This document shows, piece by piece, positions 18,301 through 26,146 of a stretch of 64,000 bases of DNA. Numbering within the stretch: the first letter of the stretch is position 1; every line of letters starts with the position of its first letter. Source of the stretch: Kribbella catacumbae DSM 19601 (lineage in GTDB: Bacteria; Actinomycetota; Actinomycetes; Propionibacteriales; Kribbellaceae); assembly GCF_000372465.1 (NCBI RefSeq), contig NZ_AQUZ01000023.1:1-64000 (forward strand). The letters are read 5' to 3'. Position numbers and translations under genes: made by a program. Under the pieces are notes generated by a model. It was not told the origin of the DNA and made no database searches. It worked only from the letters and a program-made list of their open reading frames with translations.

Positions 18301-18375
18301 CGAGCAGCCGAACAGTACGCCGATCAGGCGGCCGCCCTCGAACGCGAGACCGGCTACCGATCCCGGGGCTACTGA
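15331..18375 (+). CDS. SARP/AfsR-type regulator with BTAD, NB-ARC and TPR domains
   Basis: About 1014 residues from GTG 15331 (GGGAGGG upstream; conserved sequence begins VEFLVLGSLQVLDGDG). Domains: OmpR-like winged helix (1-95), bacterial transcriptional activation domain (about 100-245, ending ELGVDPGAELQRM), NB-ARC ATPase with P-loop GPPGVGKTT near residue 300 and LLFLDDARAAGQVRPLLPG, then tetratricopeptide repeats to the end. Such proteins activate secondary metabolism or cell-specific genes in response to ATP or a bound partner. No biosynthetic cluster is adjacent, so the target is unclear. A paralogue is at 36442-39522. Confidence 0.93.
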   Translation: MEFLVLGSLQVLDGDGVVVEVSAARVRLLLSTLLLRPRQIVSLEDLIDELWGDQPPANPRAALQTNVARLRAVVGPRLVITKAPGYLIEAEPTDLAEFRRLVDESVRSTDALHSCDLLTRALSQWRGDPLTDTRFLRQQRVSSLVEERIRAIELLMDARLRLGAHAELVAPLIALTTAHPLRERFWGQRMLALYRSGQQAGALEAYDEIAGLLRAELGVDPGAELQRMRQQILTTAPELDAPGATWSPAASPAPPAEAGWVPRFQLPLEVRDFVGRAEEMERLRKALTAEDRTPLAVVTGPPGVGKTTAALRVARQLRASFPDGQLFVRLDGASPSPRDPADVLAELLWHCGTAGTELPESVEARAALLRARLAERRVLLFLDDARAAGQVRPLLPGAGGSAVIVTSRFDLSGLTALAGGTCVSLSELTPDEAGDLVVRLVSPAAIQADADAVSELAGLCGYLPLALRIAASNAALRPARGLSEYTAELRSGDRLAKLAVTGDQQAAVRGAFDLSYATLAPGPQRLFRLLGAAPGADVSAGAAGALADTGPDEAERLLEVLATASLLQRRTVGRYQFHDLLRLYSRELGRNDPEYNPAVSRLYSWYLLMTDAACLFQYRPLTRVAPEPSGPSPFPDAQAAHAWLDEERSNLVAMVRHAADTPLAEYSWQLADALRWYLSRQQLLADWRTTAECGLRAAQAIGNVRAEGSMLGTLGALEQTIGNPDRASSLAAAAADCYRQAEHTLGLASQLCNLGNAYDDQGEVSQAAEAVQEGVALFRSIGRTDLLDVGLLNLSQIYTHLGQLDAAIDAATESIAVSRSASTRRAALNNRGAVHRLRGDLRSALSDTVDALAIEEQRHEAAVHYELAMVYLETGKLDLAREHANRALATSQTGNRPVHEAEALNALGEICREEGRLKEAIRRHQEALVLAQAGAYRVIHADALLNLAAASPREQAKAYANQALALARDVKLRVMECRALAALADLTDDPRAAEQYADQAAALERETGYRSRGY

Positions 18376-18430
18376 GCGGTCGCAGCGAGATCGTTGCCCG
18401 GCTGCGCCCCGCAAGCTGCAGAGGCGGAAG

Positions 18431-18463
18431 AAGCCGCGCGCGGTCCGGCGGAGTACGCGGCTT
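18431..18463. terminator. Hairpin between convergent SARP and DUF998 genes
   Basis: Perfect 8-bp arms AAGCCGCG (18431-18438) and CGCGGCTT (18456-18463) with a 17-base loop, in the gap between two converging genes. Likely bidirectional terminator; no T-run. Confidence 0.45.
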
Positions 18464-18484
18464 TGGGAGGGACCTCGCGCCGCG

Positions 18485-19156
18485 TCAGCGCCGTGCGATG
18501 ACCGGATGGGGTATGGCACGGTAGGCGGCGATCGAGATGATGGCCAGCCATGCCCAGGTCGCGAGCACCGTGATCCAGATGAGCCCGACGCCGCCGGGCA
18601 GTGATGACAGTGCACCGCCTGCGATGAAGGCCACGATGATCACTATGCCCGCGATCCTCGACCGCAGTGCTCCCGGTGCCCGGCGTTGGCTGAGCCAGGA
18701 GCCGGCGATGATGGCGGCAACGCCGACGCTCACGAATCCGAGACCGCCGAACACAAAGTGAAGAATGCCCTGCGTCGAGAACTCTCCGCCTTGTGCGCCG
18801 GCCGGGAAGTGCTCGGTCGCGTCGGGCGGGAATATCGCACTGAGCACGAGGCACAAGCCGAACGCCCCGACCAATGCCGCCGGCGTGCGTGACCATCCCG
18901 GTGTGCGGAGCAGCCCGACCGCCGCCACGATCGTCATCAGGCCGGAGAGGACGAGGTTCAGCCACTGAAGCCAGCCGAGGTCTCCGATCAGCAGCAGGCT
19001 CAGCGCGTCCCGGGTCAGGTCGAATCCCGGGCGAGTGAGAGCGAGGATGAGGCCGAAGACGAGATAGAAGGGACCGGCGACAACTCCCCATCCCAGCATC
19101 GAGCGGGTGACCGCTGCGGCATGATCAAAACCGGGCTTAGCGTCTATTGCTGTCAT
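18485..19156 (-). CDS. DUF998-like integral membrane protein
   Basis: 223 residues from ATG 19156 (GGAGCAAGAA upstream). Six hydrophobic helices are apparent, with GPFYLVFGLILALTRPGFDLTRDALSLL, LGWLQWLNLVLSGLM and SAIFPPDATEHFPAGA, the pattern of the DUF998 family of unknown function. It sits 16 bp downstream of the acetyltransferase-like gene on the same strand, so the three minus-strand genes 20236 to 18485 probably form an operon. Confidence 0.8.
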   Translation of the reverse strand: MTAIDAKPGFDHAAAVTRSMLGWGVVAGPFYLVFGLILALTRPGFDLTRDALSLLLIGDLGWLQWLNLVLSGLMTIVAAVGLLRTPGWSRTPAALVGAFGLCLVLSAIFPPDATEHFPAGAQGGEFSTQGILHFVFGGLGFVSVGVAAIIAGSWLSQRRAPGALRSRIAGIVIIVAFIAGGALSSLPGGVGLIWITVLATWAWLAIISIAAYRAIPHPVIARR

Positions 19157-19172
19157 TTCTTGCTCCACTCGT

Positions 19173-19673
19173 TCATAGCTCGGGGATCTCGGCGTTGGAG
19201 TAGTGGACCTTGTTGAACGGGAACTGGGTGTCGCTCCAGTGGCGGAGTGCGTGGTAGACCTTGGTGTACTGACCTGCGGCGTAGGCATCGGGCGTCACCC
19301 ACCAGCTCACGTCGACATCGTGATCCAGCAGATTCTCGGTGAGCGGTTGCCGGAGGCCGAGCGGGTAGAGGTAGCAGCAGCCCAGATACTGCTCGTCGGA
19401 GTAGATGGCGTAAGTGAACGAGTCGTGCCCTCGGAACTCGCATTCGTGCCAGACGAGATCGACGTAGTTGAAGTCTTCGGACACAGGTCCGCTCGGCCAC
19501 TTTCCGCCTCGGGTTCGGCGGATCAGGTCGATGCTGGCGTTGATCCCTCGCACGTCATCCGTGAGGTGGTCACGGGTGATCGCCTCGGCCCTGATGTCCT
19601 CGTAGGTCAACACTGTTGGCGCGGTCCAGTCGGGCGGGGTGCGTAGCCGTTTGATGAGTCCGGCGTAGGTCAC
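19173..19673 (-). CDS. GNAT-like N-acetyltransferase family protein
   Basis: 166 residues. The C-terminal half has SFTYAIYSDEQYLGCCYLYPL and DVSWWVTPDAYAAG followed by a helix (YTKVYHALRHWSDTQ), compatible with a divergent GNAT fold, though the acetyl-CoA-binding R/Q-x-x-G-x-G/A motif is not obvious. The start overlaps the stop of the DHFR-like gene (ATGA), so translation is coupled. A general hypothetical assignment is possible. Confidence 0.6.
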   Translation of the reverse strand: MTYAGLIKRLRTPPDWTAPTVLTYEDIRAEAITRDHLTDDVRGINASIDLIRRTRGGKWPSGPVSEDFNYVDLVWHECEFRGHDSFTYAIYSDEQYLGCCYLYPLGLRQPLTENLLDHDVDVSWWVTPDAYAAGQYTKVYHALRHWSDTQFPFNKVHYSNAEIPEL

Positions 19674-20236
19674 TGCGCCTCCTGCCCTGTCTTCGCGGTG
19701 AGGGTCAGGATGATGATTCCGTTCGGCAGCGTTGTCGTGTCCGCCAGCGTGAACGATCCCGACGAGCCCGGGCGGTGGAGCAGATCGTCAGGAGTGCCGC
19801 TGCCGAGGAGGAACGGATGCACCCACAGTCGCAGCTCGTCGAGAAGCCCTTCCGCCAGGAGTGCGCGGGACAGCGGCCCGAATCCGTACTGCACGATGTC
19901 CGCGCCCGGCTGCTCCTTGAGGCTGCGGATGGCGCGGATGGGATCGCGGTCGATGACGGTGGTGTTGTTCCATTTCGGGTCGGTAAGTGTCGTGGACACG
20001 ACGTGCTTCGGTAGGGCGTTCATGCGATCGGCGAGGGGGTCGCCGGATATCGCGGACCAGACCGGCGCGAAGCTGTCGTAGGTGTGCCTGCCCATCACGA
20101 CGGCATCGCATCGTTCCAGGAGCTCGATCTGGACCTTGTTCCCAGCGTCGCCGAAGCCGCCCGTTGCCGGCCAGTCCTGCGGGTTCTGGATGACTCCGTC
20201 GAGGGTGATGTAGGTGGAGTTGATGATCTTGCGCAC
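19670..20236 (-). CDS. Dihydrofolate-reductase-like (RibD C-terminal domain) protein
   Basis: 188 residues from GTG 20236, with GAAAGG a few bases upstream. VRKIINSTYITLDGVIQNP, LLERCDAVVMGRHTYDSF, PKHVVST, DIVQYGFGPLSRALL and LRLWVHPFLLGSG identify the same RibD-C/DHFR-like family as the gene at 14683. First gene of a probable three-gene operon. Substrate unknown. Confidence 0.87.
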   Translation of the reverse strand: MRKIINSTYITLDGVIQNPQDWPATGGFGDAGNKVQIELLERCDAVVMGRHTYDSFAPVWSAISGDPLADRMNALPKHVVSTTLTDPKWNNTTVIDRDPIRAIRSLKEQPGADIVQYGFGPLSRALLAEGLLDELRLWVHPFLLGSGTPDDLLHRPGSSGSFTLADTTTLPNGIIILTLTAKTGQEAQ

Positions 20237-20304
20237 AGCGCTGCCTTTCGGTTGGGGTTCATGGGTAGGTGGGACTCTGGGTTGCGGCACGCCAAAGGTC
20301 GAGG

Positions 20305-20631
20305 TCAGAGCAGGGGGCGGATCTCGACTGCGCCGCGGATGGTGCCGGGGGAGCGTTTGGCGACTTCCAGGGCGTGGTCGGCGTCGCGGGCCGCGATCAC
20401 CATGAAGCCGGACAGCACCTCCGGGGTGTCGGCGAACGGCCCGTCGGTGATCGTCTCGCCACGGACCGTGCGGGCCGTCGTACTGGCCTCCAAGGCATAA
20501 CCGGCCAGCAGCTTGACTCCGAGTTCCTCGGCCTCAGCGCCGTGACGTTCGTGGGCCGCCAGCTCTTCCGGCGGCATGTCGGCCAGGTCCGCGGGTGCTG
20601 GGGCGTAGAGCATGATGACGAACTCGGGCAT
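20305..20631 (-). CDS. YCII/DGPF family protein
   Basis: 108 residues: MPEFVIMLYAPAPADLADMP, then GVKLLAGYALE, RGETITDGPFADTPEVLSGF (the DGPF motif) and AVEIRPLL. These small dimeric-barrel proteins are usually encoded next to an ECF42 sigma factor; here none is adjacent, so it is an orphan. GGAGAG precedes the ATG. It is divergent from the LAL regulator at 20804. Confidence 0.85.
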   Translation of the reverse strand: MPEFVIMLYAPAPADLADMPPEELAAHERHGAEAEELGVKLLAGYALEASTTARTVRGETITDGPFADTPEVLSGFMVIAARDADHALEVAKRSPGTIRGAVEIRPLL

Positions 20632-20803
20632 TGCTCTCTCCTTATTTCGTTGCCATGACCCCGCATCTCTGGATGCTTGCGAGATGCGACGTGCCGAGCT
20701 TCGCCTGGGGAGACGCAGTAGGCATCACCTGAATCGGTGACAACCACGTCCGGCTTACGGGAGACGACCCCAGTACGGTCAGAATGATCGGAGAGGAGGG
20801 AAC

Positions 20804-23692
20804 GTGCAGCGACAGGCCATGGCCAGTCCGCGGCTGATCGGGCGTACTGAGCAACTCGCTACGATCCGTTCGGCGTACCAGCGGGCCGGTGCCGAGCAGA
20901 CCGTCACGGCCCTGATCTCCGGCGAGGCAGGTATCGGCAAGACCCGCCTGGTCGAGACCGCGGTGCACGAGCTGCCGGGCGACCCGCTGGTCCTCACCGG
21001 CGGTTGCCTCGAGCTCGGTACGACAGGCCTGCCGTACGCGGCTTTCACCACCCTGTTGCGGCGCCTGGTCCGCCAGCTGGGACCAAGGGCCGGGATTGGC
21101 CCTGCGCTGGCCGAATGGCTGGCCGGATCCGGTCCGGCGGTGGCCGATCGGGACGAGTCACTCCGCTTCACCGAACTGGAGTCCGCGGCGGAGCGTAGCC
21201 GTCTGCTCAGCGAATTCGTCGCCCTCGTCGGCCGACTGACCGAGGATCGGCCGATCGTCTTGGTAGTCGAGGATCTGCACTGGGCCGACGACGCGAGCCG
21301 CGATCTCTTCCTCCACCTCGCCCGCCACCTGCCCGGCCCTGGGCTGTTGCTCGTCGGCACGATCCGGAGTGGGGAACTCGGCCGGCGGCACCCGGTTCGC
21401 CAGTCGCTCGGCGAGCTTCGCCGGCGGGCGGACGTGGTGACGCTCGACCTCGGCCCGCTGGACCGGGCCGAGGTCGGTGCGCAGCTCGCGGCGCTGACCG
21501 GGAAGGCGGTCGATCCCTGGTTCGCGGCCGTAATCCACCGGCGCAGCGGCGGCAATCCGCTGTTCGTGGAGTCACTCAGCGGGGCGACCGATCTCGGCGC
21601 GACCAACCTTCGCGAGCTGCTGCTCGAACGCGTGGCGCGCCTTCCCGCGCGGCTGCGGAAGGTGCTCGCGGTGATGGCGGTGGCCGGGGCCGGGGTACCC
21701 GACCCGGTCCTTCGGATCGTGGTGGACCTGCCGGGCGACGTACTCACCGACGATCTGCGGGCGCTCGTCGAGCACGGCCAGATCATCGTGGACCCAGACG
21801 GCTACGCGTTCCGCCACGATTTGATCCGCGAGGCGGTCTATACCGATCTGCTGCCGGCCGAGCGGCGGGTGCTCCATCGCCGGTACGCCGAGGCACTGAC
21901 GGGCGTCGACGACCTGACCGGGCCGGACCGGGTGCCGGAACTGGCTCGCCATTGGGCAGCGGCGGGTGCGCCCCGGGAAGCGCTCACCACGGCATGGCAG
22001 GCGTCCTGGATCCTCCACGGACGAACGGCCTTCGGGATGGAATTCGGCCAGCTCGAGGCAGTGCTCGACCACTGGTTCGCCGTACCGGAAGCCGCCGTAC
22101 TGATCGGCGCCGAGCGCGTGGATGTGCTTCGGCGAGCGGTTGCGGCCGCGATCGCCGGTGGCCACACCGAGCGGGGCCTGGTCCACGCCGACGAGGCGCT
22201 CGCCGCGGTCGACGCCACCACTCATCCGGAACGACGGGCGGTGCTGCTGTGCATGCGGGCCCGATTGCGGAATCGGCTTGATGCCGGTGGCCAGGACGCG
22301 GTCAGCGAGGCGCTCGCGCTGTTTCCCCCCGGACGGAACGACGAGGTGCGCCGCTACGTGCTCACCTACGCGATCAACGTCGGCGCGACCACCGAACGGT
22401 TCGAGGACGCTGCCGCGCACTGCGATGAACTCGCGGAGCTGGCCGGCCGGGCTGATGACCAGATCGGACTGGCCTGGAGCCACGCCGGCCGGATTCGGCT
22501 GGCGCTCCTGGAGGGCGACCTCGATCGGGTTCGGCCGGACTACGCGGCGGCGATCCGCCATGCCCGCGCGGCGGGAGACGAACACACGTTGCTCACCGTG
22601 CAGGCCTGGTGGGCTTCCTCGCTGGTCTCCGACGACGAGATGGAGGAGGGGCTACCCATCGCGCAGTCGGCCTACGAGTATGCGGACCAGGTCGGCCTGC
22701 GGCGTTCGCGTGGCCCCACTCTGGCGATGGTCGTGGCGCTGGCACAGATCGGTGTCGGCCAGTGGGCCGATGCTGCCCGGCTTCTCGACGACACACTCGC
22801 GGATGACCCACCGCCGCTGTTCGGTGCCGCCCTGCGAGGGCTCCGGGCCGAGCTCGCCGTGGCGCGCGGCGAGTTGGCCCTCGCCGCCGAGCTGATCGAG
22901 ATCAGCCGAACCGTCGCCGACAGCAATCCACTGTCGATCCGGTTCACCCTGTTCACCTCGCTCGCTCAGCTCGAGATCTGCCTTGCGACGGGAGATCCCG
23001 AGGGAGCCGACAAGGCGCTCGACCGGATTCTCGCCGCGAACAAGGTCTGGTTCCCCGCCGACGCGTACATGGTCGTGCTCGACGGCATGCGGGTGCAGAC
23101 GGCCCGGCAGGCGGCAGCGCCCAGAAACCAGGCGATCGCGACCCGCGTCGGTGCCCGGAGGGCAGAGCTGCTGACCATCGTCGAGAAGCTGGGCGAACCC
23201 TGCCGCGGACATCTGCCGTACCTCCTGACCATCCGCGCAGATGCGAGACCGAGCCGGCTCGCCGATTGGGATGCGGCGGTCCAAGGCTGGCGGCGGAACC
23301 GAAATCCCTACCAGGTCGCCCAGACCTTGACCTCCGCTGCGGCCGCCGCGCTCTCGACCAGCAACCGGGCCGGCGCGATCGCACGCCTGCGCGAGGCCCG
23401 CCTGCTGGCGCAGGAGCTCGGAGCGGTGACGCTGCTCGCGCGCATCGACGACCTCGCCACCCGAGCCGGACTCGCAGACACCCCCCGGCAGGACAGCGCC
23501 TATGGATTGACCTCGCGGGAGCGCGACGTACTGCGTGCTCTCGCTCGCGGTCTGTCGAACCGGCAGATCGCCGCGGAGCTCTTTCTCTCCCCCAACACGG
23601 TGGGCGCGCACGTCACCCGCGTTTTCGCTAAGCTGATGGTCAACTCCCGATCCGAGGCAACCGCCCTGGCCCTCCGCGAAGGCCTAACCTGA
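20804..23692 (+). CDS. LAL-type LuxR regulator with N-terminal ATPase
   Basis: 962 residues from GTG 20804 (GAGGAGGG upstream). An AAA/NACHT-like ATPase begins with RLIGRTEQL and Walker A SGEAGIGKTRLV (about residue 40-50), with Walker B IVLVVEDLHWAD. The middle is alpha-helical and TPR-like. The C-terminal LuxR helix-turn-helix (LTSRERDVLRALARGLSNRQIAAELFLSPNTVGAHV) is near residues 902-945. LAL regulators of this size activate catabolic or antibiotic genes in actinomycetes; the target is not evident here. Confidence 0.93.
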   Translation: MQRQAMASPRLIGRTEQLATIRSAYQRAGAEQTVTALISGEAGIGKTRLVETAVHELPGDPLVLTGGCLELGTTGLPYAAFTTLLRRLVRQLGPRAGIGPALAEWLAGSGPAVADRDESLRFTELESAAERSRLLSEFVALVGRLTEDRPIVLVVEDLHWADDASRDLFLHLARHLPGPGLLLVGTIRSGELGRRHPVRQSLGELRRRADVVTLDLGPLDRAEVGAQLAALTGKAVDPWFAAVIHRRSGGNPLFVESLSGATDLGATNLRELLLERVARLPARLRKVLAVMAVAGAGVPDPVLRIVVDLPGDVLTDDLRALVEHGQIIVDPDGYAFRHDLIREAVYTDLLPAERRVLHRRYAEALTGVDDLTGPDRVPELARHWAAAGAPREALTTAWQASWILHGRTAFGMEFGQLEAVLDHWFAVPEAAVLIGAERVDVLRRAVAAAIAGGHTERGLVHADEALAAVDATTHPERRAVLLCMRARLRNRLDAGGQDAVSEALALFPPGRNDEVRRYVLTYAINVGATTERFEDAAAHCDELAELAGRADDQIGLAWSHAGRIRLALLEGDLDRVRPDYAAAIRHARAAGDEHTLLTVQAWWASSLVSDDEMEEGLPIAQSAYEYADQVGLRRSRGPTLAMVVALAQIGVGQWADAARLLDDTLADDPPPLFGAALRGLRAELAVARGELALAAELIEISRTVADSNPLSIRFTLFTSLAQLEICLATGDPEGADKALDRILAANKVWFPADAYMVVLDGMRVQTARQAAAPRNQAIATRVGARRAELLTIVEKLGEPCRGHLPYLLTIRADARPSRLADWDAAVQGWRRNRNPYQVAQTLTSAAAAALSTSNRAGAIARLREARLLAQELGAVTLLARIDDLATRAGLADTPRQDSAYGLTSRERDVLRALARGLSNRQIAAELFLSPNTVGAHVTRVFAKLMVNSRSEATALALREGLT

Positions 23693-23714
23693 GGGTGGAT
23701 TTCTGCCCTTCGCC

Positions 23715-24014
23715 ATGGCCGAAGATGTCGATGGCCAGATCTCGGTGGAGATGGTCGGCGATGACATCGCGGAGGACGAGATGCTCGACCTGCTCTGGAG
23801 CGGTTTCCGCGACAAGGCTGACGAACTCGTCGCCGTTGTCGTCGCCGAGGATGTCTACATCCCCTCGCTAGGCTCCGACGCCATTCAGATCTATGCCGAG
23901 CACAGCGAAAGAATCGCCGTCGAAAGCACGTCGCCTTACCGCCGGAAACGGCTCCGGCACTCCCTGACGTTCGGCGAGTTCCTGCTCGCTCCAGGAGTGC
24001 CGCGCATCTGGTGA
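23715..24014 (+). CDS. Small hypothetical ORF beside a P450 relic
   Basis: 99 residues, acidic in the first half (MAEDVDGQISVEM, DIAEDEMLDLLWSGF, ELVAVVVAEDVYIPSLG), basic towards the end (YRRKRLRHSL). Third codon positions are G/C-rich, which favours real coding, but there is no clear ribosome-binding site and no recognised family. It lies in a stretch that carries decayed genes, so it may itself be a remnant. Confidence 0.3.
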   Translation: MAEDVDGQISVEMVGDDIAEDEMLDLLWSGFRDKADELVAVVVAEDVYIPSLGSDAIQIYAEHSERIAVESTSPYRRKRLRHSLTFGEFLLAPGVPRIW

Positions 24015-24037
24015 GCGGAGCAGCTCAGCGGCCTCAC

Positions 24038-24202
24038 GAACACCACGATCGTGCGGTTGTCGAAGGAGAACACGTCGCCGTACTCCGCGCTGGCGCGGCG
24101 CAGGAAACCCATCCGGTCTCGGTCGTACTCGACGGTGTTGCCCACCAGCAGGCGGCCTTTCGGTCCCGGCGGGCGCAAAGTCGTCCTGGTGTTCAAACGC
24201 AT
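24038..24202 (-). pseudogene. N-terminal relic of a cytochrome P450
   Basis: The minus-strand frame from ATG 24202 reads TLRPPGPKGRLLVGNTVEY, MGFLRRASAEYGDVFSF and TIVVF: the proline-rich hinge and first beta-strands of a P450. Beyond residue 55 the family resemblance is lost; the I-helix, ExxR and haem-binding Cys regions are absent. Only about 12% of a P450 remains. Confidence 0.65.
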
Positions 24203-24433
24203 CCTCCGGCAGCGATAGGAACCCGGGGACGGGGCAGGATGACCCGCCCCCGGGGCGACATCTAGCGCGTCTGGGCGACGCCGGACCGCGACAGTCGCAA
24301 GACAGGATCACGAAAGACCTGCCGTGAACAATCGCAGTGGTCTGCCGGAGTGCCGCGGACCGGAATCCGTAGTCGGCAGGGTTCGCCACAGGCAGCCTTC
24401 CGCATCGCTCAAATGCCAAACGTGGAGGCCAGG

Positions 24434-25426
24434 ATGCTGCGGATCCATTTCAGCGCGGACGATCTCGCCCAGGTAACGGTAGCTGCGGAGCCGGACCCGC
24501 TCTGGGAGGTTCTCCTGAGTCTCCACATGCTGCAGGTCTCGGATGGTCTCGGGCAATTTGGTTCCTGGCGCCATCGAACGCATCGTCATCTCAGTCAGGA
24601 GAGCGTGGGCTCGCTCCTGGTGCTCGCACCGCCAGTGGGCTACTCACCCGACTTCCTGACGCCAGCGGCTGCTGGCGGTTCGCCCTGCATAGCTGAGGCG
24701 ATCGACGAGATGTTGTCCGCGCCGAGCGAGGTGATCAAGCGCGACCTGTCCCTGCTCGCTACCCCTCAACCTGCCAAGGCATGGGTCAGACAGCTGGCCG
24801 AAGCCCGATCAGAGACACTCATCCAGCTGGGCGATCTCGTGCGGAGGTATCACCGCGTCGCCATCGAGCCGTATTGGCCGCAGATCCGTGCTCGCATTCG
24901 CGCCGACTATCGGATCCGAGCCGAGCTACTTGCGGCAGACGGTGTGGACGGGCTGCTTGCCGGGCTGCATTCACGCATCCGCTGGCGGCCGCCCGCGCTT
25001 GAACTCAGCGACTTCCCTGCGGGAGATATCTACCTCGACGGGCGTGGTCTCCGTCTGCAGCCATCCTATTTCTGCTGGGATGCACCGACGAAGCTGCGGA
25101 ATGAAGGACTGGCGCCGGTTCTGGTCTACCCAGTCCAGGACCAGACGGGCCCGCTCGAGGTCGTGACGCAAGCAGGACAGGCACCGAGGGGTGCCCGCGC
25201 TCTGGCGGCAACCATCGGTAGGTCGCGGGCGCTGACGCTGGAGCTGTCCCGGGAAGGCTGCACGACAACTCAGGTCGCCGCACATTGTGGAATCTCGCTG
25301 AGCGCAGCCAGCTACCAAACCGCGGTGCTGCGCGGTGCTGGACTACTGGAGAGCCGCCGCGACGGCAGGTCAGTCAATCACCAAGCGACGCCGCTAGGAC
25401 TTGCACTTCTGGACCGCAACACATAG
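24434..25426 (+). CDS. Winged-helix (ArsR-like) transcriptional regulator
   Basis: 330 residues from ATG 24434 (MLRIHFSADDLAQVTVA). The N-terminal part matches the DUF5937-type region of actinomycete regulators (DPLWEVLLSLHML); the C-terminal ~80 residues form a winged helix (TIGRSRALTLELSREG, TTQVAAHCGISLSAASYQTAVLRGAGLLESRRDG). An upstream in-frame ATG at 24413 is possible. The flanking genes are relics, so the target is unknown. Confidence 0.82.
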   Translation: MLRIHFSADDLAQVTVAAEPDPLWEVLLSLHMLQVSDGLGQFGSWRHRTHRHLSQESVGSLLVLAPPVGYSPDFLTPAAAGGSPCIAEAIDEMLSAPSEVIKRDLSLLATPQPAKAWVRQLAEARSETLIQLGDLVRRYHRVAIEPYWPQIRARIRADYRIRAELLAADGVDGLLAGLHSRIRWRPPALELSDFPAGDIYLDGRGLRLQPSYFCWDAPTKLRNEGLAPVLVYPVQDQTGPLEVVTQAGQAPRGARALAATIGRSRALTLELSREGCTTTQVAAHCGISLSAASYQTAVLRGAGLLESRRDGRSVNHQATPLGLALLDRNT

Positions 25427-25437
25427 GTTGCCTCCGG

Positions 25438-25639
25438 CAACGAGCTGTACGCGCTGCCGAGGGTCGGGTTCGGCTACCTTCAGGGCTGGAACAAGGACGG
25501 TATCTGGTACGACGCTCAGGTGGCCGGCGCCGAACCGCTACTCTGGCAGCCCGGTAGGCAACCACACGAGATCCAGATCGACAGTCTCGAGTCGACCCTG
25601 GCCGGGCACCGTCGCAACTGCTGGTCGCCTGAGACGTGA
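25438..25639 (+). pseudogene. 3' relic of an unrecognised gene
   Basis: The + strand is open from just after the regulator stop and ends at TGA 25639. It encodes NELYALPRVGFGYLQGWNKD, GIWYDAQVAGAEPLLWQPG and HEIQIDSLES with strongly G/C-ending codons, so it looks like true protein, but it has no start codon or ribosome-binding site. I cannot name the family. Confidence 0.35.
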
Positions 25640-25793
25640 TCACCGGGACCTGCGAGAACTTCCAGTCCATCCAGCCGTCCACCGAGGGGTTGGCAGTCTC
25701 CCTCGGTCGCCCATGAGTCAGCGAAGGAAACGGTTGGCGAGTCGACCGAACTTGATCCAGTCGAGTTGACTGGTTCCGTCCCCGAGTTGATAC

Positions 25794-25907
25794 CTGCAAT
25801 GCGGAGGAGTAGCTCGTCGAGATCGCTTCGAAGCCGATGGCCTCCTGCTGTGTTGCTTGCAGCACCTTGACGATCTGATCGACGTTGATGTCCCAGCCCT
25901 TCGGCAT
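25794..25907 (-). pseudogene. N-terminal relic of a DUF6507-like gene
   Basis: From ATG 25907 the minus strand reads MPKGWDINVDQIVKVLQ, then EAIGFEAISTSYSSAL, matching the start of DUF6507 proteins, small helical proteins of the WXG100-like size class found in actinomycetes. After about 38 residues the frame loses resemblance and runs into unrelated sequence. The body of the gene is missing. Confidence 0.4.
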
Positions 25908-26146
25908 GCCGGTTTTCTATCAACCAGCTCTGTTCTGCCGCTGTCGTCCGGCTGTCCCTGGCCTGGCTGGTCAGCTGTTGCCCTGCGAGGCGACCGGGGT
26001 GACGGATTTCGAGGTGGCGCTTCGGCGCGGCATCAACCCGAGAGGGTCGAGACAGGCCGGTGACAGGGCACCGATGCAGCATCCTCCCGGGATGCGTTCT
26101 ACATCGCACCAGGATGGGTCGATCCCATCCGGAGCTGGGAGGGCTC

